This document shows positions 1-9,039 of a DNA stretch of 38,533 bases, piece after piece. The position numbers were made by a program, and so were the translations under genes. Every line of letters starts with the position of its first letter. Position 1 is the first letter of the stretch. Location of the stretch: contig JAJNBA010000011.1 in the NCBI GenBank assembly GCA_021155985.1, positions 1 through 38,533 of the forward strand, read 5' to 3'. Under the pieces are notes generated by a model. The model was not told the origin of the DNA and ran no database searches. It was given only the letters and a program-made list of their open reading frames with translations. This DNA comes from Actinomycetes bacterium (GTDB lineage Bacteria; Actinomycetota; UBA4738; HRBIN12).

Positions 1-1101
<1,101 letters not shown>

Positions 1102-1102
1102 C

Positions 1103-1522
1103 TCAGGTTCCGGTGTCGATCCGCTCCTGCACCTCGCGGAGCCGCTCCACCACGCCATGCAGGATCGCGACCGCGACGCTCGGGTTCTGGATCAGGAACG
1201 GCTCGAAGTAGATCGTCTCGATCACGAGCGCCTCGACCCGCTCCGCGGCCGTGACGCTCGCCGAGCGGCGCGTGTGACCGAGCAACGCCATCTCCCCGAA
1301 GAAGTCGCCGGGGGCGAGGTCGTGGACGGCGCCACCCACCTCCACCCGGGCGGAGCCGGACAGGAGCACGAAGAGGCCGCCGCGGTCCGAGTCTCGCTCG
1401 ACGAGCGCCTCGCCGGCGGCGAAGCTGCGGCGCTGCCCGAGCTTCGCGACCCGCGCCAGGTCGTCGTCGGTGAGCTCCTCGAAGAAGCGAACCCTCCGGA
1501 GCGCCTCGACATCCGTGGTCAT
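1103..1522 (-). CDS. Stand-alone cyclic-nucleotide-binding (CAP_ED) domain protein
   Basis: This 139-aa protein is essentially one cyclic-nucleotide-binding beta-barrel with no DNA-binding domain after it. The phosphate-binding cassette is visible at residues 72-90: GDFFGEMAL, then RRSASV, with Glu77 and Arg86 at the ribose- and phosphate-contacting positions. That is consistent with a real cAMP/cGMP receptor. I chose ATG 1522 because an AGGGG Shine-Dalgarno lies about 6 nt upstream; a GTG at 1540 would add six residues. It is the last gene of a seven-gene minus-strand run whose first gene encodes an adenylyl cyclase, 48 nt after the redox fusion gene. A receptor role for the cyclase product is inferred. 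The effector partner is unknown and may be a protein bound in trans. Confidence 0.88.
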   Translation of the reverse strand: MTTDVEALRRVRFFEELTDDDLARVAKLGQRRSFAAGEALVERDSDRGGLFVLLSGSARVEVGGAVHDLAPGDFFGEMALLGHTRRSASVTAAERVEALVIETIYFEPFLIQNPSVAVAILHGVVERLREVQERIDTGT

Positions 1523-1570
1523 CTCGTCCCCTCGCCGCACCTCATGCCGTCGCTCCCGTTCGGCGCGCGC

Positions 1571-3901
1571 TCATCCTAGCGAGGCGAGCTCCACGGCCTC
1601 ATCCCGTAGCCTCCGAGCGTCGGCCCGACCGCCTGCCCGGATCAGCTCCATGGAATCGCGGACGTCGGAGGGACGGTCGATCGAGACGACCGCCCGGACC
1701 CTGCCGGCCGTCATGTAGAACGCGGCGAAGCTCCTCGACTCCATGCTTCCGCGGATCACGAGGTCGTCCCATCCGTGGTGGTACCCGGCGTACTGGATCG
1801 TGTGCTCGTACTGGTCGGACCAGAACCAGTGCACCTCGTCATAGGGGGTCGTTCGCCCCAGCATGTTCAGTGCAGCGGCGCGACCCTGGCGGCGCGCGTT
1901 GTTCCAGTGCTCCGTGCGGATCCGCTCCCCGAAGACGGGATGGAAGTGCCGGGCCACGTCTCCGGCGGCGAACACGCCGTCCACGTTCGACCGGCAGTGC
2001 TCGTCGACGAGCACCCCGTCGTCCACGTCGATCCCGGATCCGTCGAGGAAGTTCGTGACCGGTTCGACGCCGAGACCGAGCACGACGAAGTCGCAGTCGA
2101 GTCGCAGGCCGTTCGCGGTGGTGACCCCACGCACCCGCCCGTTGCCCTCGAAGCCGGTCACCTGGTCGTCGAACGTCATCTCGACGCCGTGATCACGATG
2201 GATCGCCTCGAGCACGCGGCCGACCTCCTCGCCGAGGACCCGGTCGAGGGGGGCGTTCCCGCCGGCGACGACGTGCACCTCCAAGCCGCGCTGTCGGAGC
2301 GACGCCGCCACCTCGGAGCCGATGAAACCCATCCCGGCCATCACGACCCGGCGCCCGGGCACCATCTCGGCACGGATCCTCGCTGCGTCGCCGAGGGTGC
2401 GGAGGTCCAGGACGCCGGGCAGGTCGATCCCCGGGATCGGGAAGCGGCGGTTGCGCGCGCCCGTCGCGATCAGGAGCGAGTCGAACGCGATCGGGTCCCC
2501 GCCGGCGACCTCGATCGTCCTCGCGGCCATGTCAACACCGAGCACCGTCGTGCCGAATCGCGTTTCGATCCGATTGTCCGCGTAGAAGGCCTCCGGCCGG
2601 ACCATCGCCTCCTGGATCGTGGACTCCCCGCGCAGGAAGGTCTTCGACAGCGGCGGCCGCTCGTACGGGAAGGCCGGCTCCGAGCCGATGAGGACGACGT
2701 CGCCGTCGAACCCCTCTTCGCGGAGCGTCGCGGCCGCCGTGGCGCCCGCCAGGCTGGCGCCCACGATCACGAACCGGCGGTGCCCCTCTGCGGGGACCGC
2801 GCTCCGGTCGGGTGTCGGGACCGGCTCGCTGTCGGACGCCGCGAGAGCCCCGTCGGCCGACGGCGCCGACCCGCCGATCCGTTCGAGCGGCTCCGACGCG
2901 GGCCCGTGCACGACCGACCCGTCGGCGGCGTACCGCGACCCGTGACACGGGCAGTCCCAGGTCCTCGCGCTGTCGTTCCAATCGACCGTGCAGCCCATGT
3001 GGGTGCAGCGGGGTGAGAGCTCATACGTGTTGCCCTCCTCGTCCCGGTAGACGGCCAACTGCCGTCCGTCCACGCTCACCAGGCCGCCGTGGCCGGCATC
3101 GAGATCGGCGACCGAGCGGTCCACCGTCTTCACGATCAGGACGTCCGACGGCACCTCGTGCGCGACCTTGTTCGGCACCGAGCCGAGGAACCGCCGGACC
3201 CCGGCCATCCCCTTGTTGCCGACCACGACGAGCTGGACGTCTTCTGCCTCGGCGAGCTCGCAGATCCGCTGGGCGGGATCGCCGTCGACCGTCCGCTTCT
3301 GGACCTCCACATCCTCCGGCTTGGCAGACGTGACCTCCTCGAGCTTGATCGCGCCCACGAGCGGATCGCCCACATGCACGAGGATCACCGACCCGGCGTA
3401 CACGGAGGCGAGCGTGTACGCCTTGCGCACGGCCTCGGTCGCCGTACCCGACCCGTCCGTTCCCGCCAGGATCCTCGAGTAGGGAGGCGCGGGTTCGCGG
3501 GGACCGGCGCGACCGGTCGTGTCCACGATGAGCAGGTCGCACGGCGCGTCGTGCGCGACCCAGTCCGGAACGCTCCCCAGCCGGAAGCGGGTCGCCTGGC
3601 CCATCCCGCGGTTCCCGACCACGATCAGGTCGGCGTCGTGCTTGATCGCCGCGGCCAGGATCGACTCCCCCGGGGTGCCTTCGATCAACTCGGCCGTGGC
3701 ATCGACCTTCTTCGCTCGCGCGTGCTCCGCGGCTTCGTAGAGCGCCGTCTGCAGAGGCTGCCGGGACACGCCGTAGGCGTCGAGTGCCCCGACGAGGACC
3801 AGCCGTCCGCGGAGCCGCTTCGCGAGCTTCTGCGCCACCTCGACGGCGACCGTCGCCGTCGGTGAGCCGTCGGTGCCCACGACGATCGTTCGGTAGGGCA
3901 T
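1571..3901 (-). CDS. Four-domain fusion: USP-USP-Rieske [2Fe-2S]-FAD/NAD(P)H oxidoreductase
   Basis: The 776-aa protein joins modules usually found separately. Residues 1-127 and 141-258 are universal stress protein domains with ATP-type loops (GNRG..GS at 96-110; GNKG..GS at 228-241, one residue shorter than GX2GX9GS). Residues about 270-345 are a Rieske domain: C299/H301 and C317/H320 are cluster ligands, C304 and C319 are the extra Cys pair, and S322/Y324 follow. Residues 376-776 form a ferredoxin-reductase/AIF-like flavoprotein: FAD motif GASLAG at 381-386, NAD motif GMGFIG at 523-528, FAD-closing FAAGD at 644-648, EHWNNA at 664-669, then the reductase C-terminal domain. No signal peptide or TM segment is seen, so it should be cytoplasmic. 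Its ATG directly abuts the stop of the copper-protein gene, implying translational coupling. Predicted role: NAD(P)H-driven electron transfer through flavin and Rieske centres, gated by nucleotide-binding USP domains. The electron acceptor is unknown. Confidence 0.93.
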   Translation of the reverse strand: MPYRTIVVGTDGSPTATVAVEVAQKLAKRLRGRLVLVGALDAYGVSRQPLQTALYEAAEHARAKKVDATAELIEGTPGESILAAAIKHDADLIVVGNRGMGQATRFRLGSVPDWVAHDAPCDLLIVDTTGRAGPREPAPPYSRILAGTDGSGTATEAVRKAYTLASVYAGSVILVHVGDPLVGAIKLEEVTSAKPEDVEVQKRTVDGDPAQRICELAEAEDVQLVVVGNKGMAGVRRFLGSVPNKVAHEVPSDVLIVKTVDRSVADLDAGHGGLVSVDGRQLAVYRDEEGNTYELSPRCTHMGCTVDWNDSARTWDCPCHGSRYAADGSVVHGPASEPLERIGGSAPSADGALAASDSEPVPTPDRSAVPAEGHRRFVIVGASLAGATAAATLREEGFDGDVVLIGSEPAFPYERPPLSKTFLRGESTIQEAMVRPEAFYADNRIETRFGTTVLGVDMAARTIEVAGGDPIAFDSLLIATGARNRRFPIPGIDLPGVLDLRTLGDAARIRAEMVPGRRVVMAGMGFIGSEVAASLRQRGLEVHVVAGGNAPLDRVLGEEVGRVLEAIHRDHGVEMTFDDQVTGFEGNGRVRGVTTANGLRLDCDFVVLGLGVEPVTNFLDGSGIDVDDGVLVDEHCRSNVDGVFAAGDVARHFHPVFGERIRTEHWNNARRQGRAAALNMLGRTTPYDEVHWFWSDQYEHTIQYAGYHHGWDDLVIRGSMESRSFAAFYMTAGRVRAVVSIDRPSDVRDSMELIRAGGRADARRLRDEAVELASLG

Positions 3902-4690
3902 CTACGCGACCTCCACGGAGCCGTCCATCTGCGGATGCACGTCGCATCGGAAGTAGTACGCACCGGGGTCAAGCGCCGGCACGTCGTACGTCACCGTCTC
4001 GGCGCCGGCGATCAGGTCGCCGACGAACAGCGACTCCTCCGCGGAGTCGTCCCGGTAGATCGCGACATTGTGCTGTACACCGCCGTCTCGATTGTCGAAC
4101 GCCAGCTCCACGGGCTCGTTCGCGGGCAGCCGGAGCACGTCCGGGACGAACGCCTGGTCGTCGAACGCGCAGACGGTGATCGTGGCCGTTCCCACGGGAC
4201 ATTCCGGGACGCCACCGAAGCCGAGCGTCGGCTTGAAGATCATCAGCCACAGGATCACGAGCAACCCGACGAACCCGATGGCCGCGATCGTGTAGGGCCG
4301 CTTCGATCGGAGGATCTCCTCGAACTGAGACCTCGAGACGGCTTCCGTCCCGCCCACCATCGCGCCGGAGATCGTCCTCAGCCGTTTCGCCCACGTGGTG
4401 CCCATCGCATACATCGCGGCCATGACGAGGACGAGGACGACGATCGCCGCCCAGATCCACCCCTGACCCCAGAACTGCCCGGTGAACCCGGCAGCGATCC
4501 CGCCGATGAGCAGGATGCCGATCGAGTTCCACATGAATCCGACCGACGACGCCGAGAGCTCCAGCAGCTGGCTCACGCGTGCCGGGTCGCGCTCCTTCGG
4601 GAGCCGAAGCGTCACGTAGGCCGAGACGCCGTGCGCCATCAGGAACCCGAACGCCCCGGCGATGTGGAGGAAGACCCACCAGCGATGCAT
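3902..4690 (-). CDS. Membrane protein with DUF2269-like N-terminus and C-terminal cupredoxin domain
   Basis: The 262-aa protein has about four N-terminal helices (roughly residues 5-30, 50-70, 78-98, 133-152) resembling DUF2269-type proteins, with His9 and His20 in the first helix region. The last 100 residues look like a cupredoxin fold. The likely type-1 copper ligands are His207 (QHN), Cys249 (FRCDVH), His252 and Met255, in the classic H...CxxHxxM spacing. The cupredoxin domain is expected on the outside of the cytoplasmic membrane. The start ATG 4690 is 3 nt after the preceding stop, and its own stop directly abuts the ATG of the Rieske-flavoprotein gene. The context suggests a membrane electron-transfer or copper/redox-sensing module. 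The N-terminal family call is from memory and less certain than the copper-site call. Confidence 0.87.
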   Translation of the reverse strand: MHRWWVFLHIAGAFGFLMAHGVSAYVTLRLPKERDPARVSQLLELSASSVGFMWNSIGILLIGGIAAGFTGQFWGQGWIWAAIVVLVLVMAAMYAMGTTWAKRLRTISGAMVGGTEAVSRSQFEEILRSKRPYTIAAIGFVGLLVILWLMIFKPTLGFGGVPECPVGTATITVCAFDDQAFVPDVLRLPANEPVELAFDNRDGGVQHNVAIYRDDSAEESLFVGDLIAGAETVTYDVPALDPGAYYFRCDVHPQMDGSVEVA

Positions 4691-4693
4691 CCG

Positions 4694-4864
4694 CTAGCCC
4701 TCCCCCACGGTGACGGCGCCGGCCGTGGAGGTGTCACGAGCAGCCTCCTTCTTCCGGATCTGGCGCATCACGAGCCGCTCCAGGACGAACACCAGCGTGG
4801 CCATGAAGATGCCGACGAGCCACCGCTCGAACCGCCGGAGTGGGGACCGAGGCGTCGAGGTCAC
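4694..4864 (-). CDS. Small single-TM protein, 56 aa
   Basis: A short frame starts at GTG 4864, overlapping the TGA stop of the upstream membrane-protein gene as GTGA, and ends 3 nt before the ATG of the cupredoxin gene. The peptide has a basic N-terminus (about residues 1-14), one hydrophobic helix (about 16-32), then a basic stretch RQIRKKE and an Ala/Thr-rich tail. The 4-nt overlap, the tight packing and the sensible TM layout argue that it is translated. It is easily missed by size cut-offs. I recognise no family. It could be a small subunit or assembly factor of the neighbouring membrane proteins, but that rests on position only. Confidence 0.62.
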   Translation of the reverse strand: MTSTPRSPLRRFERWLVGIFMATLVFVLERLVMRQIRKKEAARDTSTAGAVTVGEG

Positions 4865-5616
4865 CCGGCGGACGCCTCTCGCGCGTCCTCGATCCGGACG
4901 AGGATCCAGAACCCGATCCCAGCGGCGATCGCGAGCCACGACCAGGCGGTGTCGTCGGGGGCTCCCGCGTAGTCCGCGAACACGAGCCCGGCGACGCCGA
5001 ACAGGACGGCCGCGAGCGCCGTCACGACCCCCGTCACCTGCCACCCGACGCCGCGGAGCGACGTCGCGAGCGCGGCGCCCGCGACGGCCAGAGCCGAGAC
5101 GGCCACCCCCGACCAGTGATGGAACTCGACGTGGGGATCCGTCGCCGGCCCTTGCTGGAGCTCCGCGTTGATCACCGCGTAGATCCAGGCCGGGATCGTC
5201 CCGAGCAGGGCGTAGGTGAGCAACGCCACGCTGGGCCGACCCGGGAGTCGGAGGAGCGACCGGGGGGCGGGGTGCAGGATCGCGAGGAGCACCATCCCGA
5301 GAGGCGCGATGAAGAGCAATCCCGACACCAGGTCCCCGCCCATCAGCCCACCGAACGTCCACGCGAGCGCCTGCGCGACCAGGACGTGCCAGACGGCCGT
5401 CCATCCGGGCCGCAGCACGAACAGGATCGAGAACACACCGATCAGACCGCCACCGGCGAAGCCGCCCAGGTTGTGGAACCGGTGGCTCTGGGCCCCGGGA
5501 TCGCTTGACAGGATCGAGTCCACGATGAAGAAGAGGGAGTAGCCGATCGTGAGCACACCGAGGACCCAGCCGACGATCCGGAACGCGAGTGAGCTGCTCG
5601 TCGATCCGGTCTCCAT
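4861..5616 (-). CDS. Multi-pass membrane protein of unknown family
   Basis: The 251-aa protein is hydrophobic, with about seven predicted helices: near 11-33, 52-72, 75-95, 98-115, 127-149, 164-184, 190-210 and possibly 222-241. Short His-containing loops occur (SHRFHN near 44-49, PHVEFHHWS near 160-168), which could bind metal or haem, but there is no diagnostic motif. The start ATG 5616 lies 14 nt after the kinase stop; a G-rich stretch upstream is a weak Shine-Dalgarno. The stop overlaps the 56-aa gene by 4 nt. Its position between the sensor kinase and the copper protein suggests a part in the same membrane redox module. I do not recognise the family. Confidence 0.8.
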   Translation of the reverse strand: METGSTSSSLAFRIVGWVLGVLTIGYSLFFIVDSILSSDPGAQSHRFHNLGGFAGGGLIGVFSILFVLRPGWTAVWHVLVAQALAWTFGGLMGGDLVSGLLFIAPLGMVLLAILHPAPRSLLRLPGRPSVALLTYALLGTIPAWIYAVINAELQQGPATDPHVEFHHWSGVAVSALAVAGAALATSLRGVGWQVTGVVTALAAVLFGVAGLVFADYAGAPDDTAWSWLAIAAGIGFWILVRIEDAREASAG

Positions 5617-5630
5617 CCCGCGCTGCCCCC

Positions 5631-7706
5631 TCAGTCTCCGTCGATCGGCACGTGACCGGTGACGGTCGTGCCGCGGCCCGGCGCCGAACTGATCTCGAGA
5701 GAGCCTCCCACGGCCGCGAGCCGGTCGGCCATGCCCTGCAGCCCCGAGCCGGCCACGACGCCGTCGGGGTCGAAGCCTCGGCCATCGTCCACGACCTCGA
5801 ACGACAGGTCGCCGTTCGACCGGGTCAGATGGACGACCGTGAGCGCGGCGTCCGCGTATTTCGCGACGTTCTGGAGTGCCTCGAGGGTGCAGAAGTACAC
5901 CGTGGCCTCGATCTCGGCGGAGAACCGTCCGAGCCCGTTCCCGTCGACCTCCACACCGAGCCGGCTCTTCCGCGACTGCGCCTCGATCGCGGCCACGAGG
6001 CCGCGATCCGCGAGCAGCGGCGGGTAGATCCCCCGTGCCAGGTCGCGCAGATCCTCGAGCGCCGTCTGCGTCTCGGATTCGATCTGATCGAGCATCTCGA
6101 CGGCCTTCGCCGGATCCCGTTCTGCGAGCTGCTTCGCCAGCCTCGCCTTCACCGCGAGGGCCACGAGCTGCTGCTGGGCGCCGTCGTGGATGTTCCGCTC
6201 GAGACGCCGGCGCTCTTGGTCCTGGGCTGCCACGAGCCGCTGTCGAGAGGTCCTCAGGTCCTCGACCAGGCGCACGTTGCGCAGGACCAAGCCCGCCTGC
6301 GCGGCGAGATCCGCGACGAGCTTGTCCTTCGTCGGACTCATGGGGTCCGCGGGCGGCATCCGAACGGACAGCGCCCCGAGGAGCTCGCCACGGTCCCGGA
6401 CCTCCACCACATGCTCGCCCGGGATCCGGAGCGGGCCGCCCTGATGGCGGACCGGCTCAGCTGGGGCAGCGTCGACGGGCCACGCGGCCGCTGGTCGGAG
6501 CTCCGCGCCGACGAGGAGCCACACCCTCGCCGTCTCGGCGCCCGTCCCCTCTCCGAGAACCTGGGCCATCCGCGGGAGGACGTCCTCCGTGGCGTAGGAG
6601 GTGCGCATCCGATCCGAAAACTCCGCGAGCACCTCGTACGGGGTCGCTCGCTTCCCGTAGACGAGCCGGTCGGCGAATCGGCGGGCGACACGCATCACCG
6701 GGCGGAACGCGATCCCGAGCGCCAGGGCGACCGCGAACAAGGCGCCCGTGTTCCCGCGGTCGGCGGTCAGAGAGGCCAACAGCGCTACCGCGCCCGCGTA
6801 GACGGCGAGGGCGAGGACGACGAGCGTGGCGACGACGACGGCCTTCTTCACCACGACGTCGAGATCCCAGAGGCGGTACTGGAGGATCGCGATCCCGACG
6901 GCAACGGGGAGCCCGAGCAGTGCGAGACCCGACATGAACTCCCCGAGGTCTCCCTCTGAGATGCCGAGCCACTCGAGCATCGCGCTCAACACGAAGTAGA
7001 TGACCAGCACGACGACCGCGAACGCGAACCACTTGAGCTGCTGCCGCTCGACGCCCCGCGATCGTCGGAACCGCATGATCATCGAGACGACGGCGAGGAG
7101 GAAGAGCCCCAGGAGGGCGGGCCACAGGCCCACCTCGAGCCAGGCCGGCGGTTCGAGGGCCGGCACGTGGAGCGGATTCGCGAGCTGCCCCGATCCGTCG
7201 GTCGTGAGCTCGAGCTCGGAGATGCCGAACCCGAGGACCAGGAACGCGAGCGCGGACAGGGCGAACCCCGCCCATTGGAGCGGCCGCCAGCGCTCTGACG
7301 GAACTCGCCCGTCGGGGAACCACAACGGCAGCAAGATCAGCAGCGGGAACAGGGCGACCGCCCACAACGCCGTCCCCGTCCAGCCCACCCACGCCGCTGC
7401 CGATCGCGACCCGTGTTCGAGGAGGTATATCGCCCACTCGGCGCTCGCGAATGCGACGGCCACGACGGCCGCCACCCACAGCAACAGGACCCCGATCCGG
7501 TTGCTGGGGGCACGGCTCAGGCTGAGAGCGCCGACGACGCCCATCCCCATGAACGCCAGGAAGTTCGTGCTGTCTCCGATGAGGGGATCACCGTTCAACG
7601 ACAGGAAGACGAGTCCCGAGGTCGCGACCGAGAACGCTGCGGCGAGTACGACCCACGGCCAGCGAGCAGGTCGGGGCGCGGGATCGCTCGCCGCCATCGC
7701 GCTCAC
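5631..7706 (-). CDS. 7-TM/GAF sensor histidine kinase, NarL class (HisKA_3)
   Basis: This 691-aa kinase has an N-terminal sensor region of about eight helices (1-310), a conserved QYRLWDLDVVVKK segment (277-289), a GAF-like domain (about 355-480), a dimerisation/phosphoacceptor helix with His507 in ERNIHDGAQQQL, and a HATPase_c domain (N-box near 608-616, DDGRGF at 640-645, SGLQGM further on). All catalytic boxes look intact, so autophosphorylation is expected. The start is GTG 7706, which overlaps the stop of the receiver-cyclase gene as GTGA; an ATG at 7697 is the alternative. Its closest relatives in the window are the four tandem kinases at 10304-18688. The receiver-cyclase translated just before it is the likely partner. 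Confidence 0.95.
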   Translation of the reverse strand: MSAMAASDPAPRPARWPWVVLAAAFSVATSGLVFLSLNGDPLIGDSTNFLAFMGMGVVGALSLSRAPSNRIGVLLLWVAAVVAVAFASAEWAIYLLEHGSRSAAAWVGWTGTALWAVALFPLLILLPLWFPDGRVPSERWRPLQWAGFALSALAFLVLGFGISELELTTDGSGQLANPLHVPALEPPAWLEVGLWPALLGLFLLAVVSMIMRFRRSRGVERQQLKWFAFAVVVLVIYFVLSAMLEWLGISEGDLGEFMSGLALLGLPVAVGIAILQYRLWDLDVVVKKAVVVATLVVLALAVYAGAVALLASLTADRGNTGALFAVALALGIAFRPVMRVARRFADRLVYGKRATPYEVLAEFSDRMRTSYATEDVLPRMAQVLGEGTGAETARVWLLVGAELRPAAAWPVDAAPAEPVRHQGGPLRIPGEHVVEVRDRGELLGALSVRMPPADPMSPTKDKLVADLAAQAGLVLRNVRLVEDLRTSRQRLVAAQDQERRRLERNIHDGAQQQLVALAVKARLAKQLAERDPAKAVEMLDQIESETQTALEDLRDLARGIYPPLLADRGLVAAIEAQSRKSRLGVEVDGNGLGRFSAEIEATVYFCTLEALQNVAKYADAALTVVHLTRSNGDLSFEVVDDGRGFDPDGVVAGSGLQGMADRLAAVGGSLEISSAPGRGTTVTGHVPIDGD

Positions 7707-8986
7707 GCGGGATCTCCCACGATCCGGAAGACCTCGACCGGCTCTTCACGGCCTTTCACGACACGGGGGCCGATCGGCTCGGCGGCGACCGAAGGAGCCG
7801 CCGAGACGGTCGAGGCCGCGGCGACGACCTCGCCTCCTCCCGCCTCGGATTGCAGGCGCTGCGCTACGTTGACCGCGTCCCCGATCACCGTGTACTCGAG
7901 ACGCCCACCGCCACCGATGGCGCCGGCCATGACGACGCCGGTGTTCAACCCGATGCCCACGTGGAGTCCGTCGACCGAGTCGGTCCCCCACCCCATCGAG
8001 TTGAGCTCGCGTTGGCGATCCTGCATGGCGAGCGCGCAGTGCAGCGCGCGTTCGGCATGATCCTCGGACGGCTCGGGCGCGCCGAACACGGCCATCACGG
8101 CATCGCCCTGGAACTTGTCGATCGTGCCGCCATGCTCGGAGATCACCTCGGCCATCGCGCCGAGGTGACGTCCTACGATCTCGCCGATCTCCCGGGCCGT
8201 GAGCCGCTCCGCGATCGTCGAGAACCCTCGGATGTCGCTGAACAGCACGGTGACCTCGAGCTCGCGCTGGCTCGCGGCGTCGCCGCCGCGAGCCAGCGCG
8301 TCCACGAACTGCGACGGCACGTAGGACTTGAGGGACGTGGCGGTCGCCGAATGCTCGACCACGGCCGCATGCAGCTTCTTGAACTCCCCGAGGAGGCCGG
8401 TGCCGGCTTCGCCGTCACCGGCCATCCGCCGGAAGAGCATCGTCACACGCCCGTCCACCGCCTCCTGGGTCGTGCTGAGGGCCGCGGCCATCGCCTCGTA
8501 GCCGAGGCCCTGGGCCATCATGTCGAGCACGATGCGGTCCTCCTCCTGGGACTCGGCACGGCCGGAGAGACGCTCGGCGATCGCGGGGTCCACGACGCTC
8601 CCGCCGCTGCGCACCTCCCGGATCGCACGGGCGAGCTCGTCGCCCTGCGCGATCCGGTCCTTCAGGAGGTACGCGAGCCCGCTGTGACCTTTGCCGAGGA
8701 GCGCGATCGCGTACTCCTCGTCGTCGTGCGCGGAGAGGACCACGACACCCGTGTCCGGATGGCGCTCGCGGATCGCGTGTGCGCAGTCAATCCCTTCGAG
8801 CTGGAAGGACGGCGGCATCTTGATGTCGGTCACGACGACGTCGGGGCTGTGCTCCGCCGCCGTCGCGAGGAGCGTCGGCGCGTCCTCGGCGACCCCGACG
8901 ACGTCGATGTCTTCGTAGGAGTTCAACAGCGCGCGCACGCCTTCGCGAACCAGGACGTTGTCTTCGCCGAGCACCACCCGGATCAT
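7703..8986 (-). CDS. Response regulator with class III adenylyl cyclase output (REC - LuxR-like relic - CHD)
   Basis: The 427-aa protein starts with a NarL-type receiver (1-125): acidic pocket E8/D9, phosphoacceptor D54, Lys109. Residues about 145-190 align by eye with the LuxR helix-turn-helix of the divergent regulator at 9040 (for example DMMAQGLGYEAMAAAL against GHMAQGQNNAAIAKSL), suggesting a decayed DNA-binding domain. Residues 240-427 are a class III cyclase with D251 and D295 for metal, K291 and T366 at the purine-selecting positions (the ATP-type pair), and N373 and R377 for transition-state binding. It should therefore make cAMP on phosphorylation. ATG 8986 is preferred; GTG 8989 is adjacent. 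It heads the seven-gene run and overlaps the kinase gene by 4 nt. A cyclic-nucleotide-binding protein ends the same run. Confidence 0.93.
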   Translation of the reverse strand: MIRVVLGEDNVLVREGVRALLNSYEDIDVVGVAEDAPTLLATAAEHSPDVVVTDIKMPPSFQLEGIDCAHAIRERHPDTGVVVLSAHDDEEYAIALLGKGHSGLAYLLKDRIAQGDELARAIREVRSGGSVVDPAIAERLSGRAESQEEDRIVLDMMAQGLGYEAMAAALSTTQEAVDGRVTMLFRRMAGDGEAGTGLLGEFKKLHAAVVEHSATATSLKSYVPSQFVDALARGGDAASQRELEVTVLFSDIRGFSTIAERLTAREIGEIVGRHLGAMAEVISEHGGTIDKFQGDAVMAVFGAPEPSEDHAERALHCALAMQDRQRELNSMGWGTDSVDGLHVGIGLNTGVVMAGAIGGGGRLEYTVIGDAVNVAQRLQSEAGGGEVVAAASTVSAAPSVAAEPIGPRVVKGREEPVEVFRIVGDPA

Positions 8987-9027
8987 CACGCAACCGCCCC
9001 CCGAGCCCTCTGCACGTTCCTCGCGTG

Positions 9028-9033
9028 TACCAT
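9028..9033 (+). promoter_or_regulatory. Putative -10 of a leaderless transcript for the NarL-type regulator
   Basis: The hexamer TACCAT is followed by exactly 6 nt and then ATG 9040, with no Shine-Dalgarno. This spacing places the transcription start at or next to the ATG. The divergent gap to the receiver-cyclase start (8987-9039) is only 53 bp, so both promoters must share or overlap it. No convincing -35 box is seen. Confidence 0.45.
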
Positions 9034-9039
9034 CCGCGC

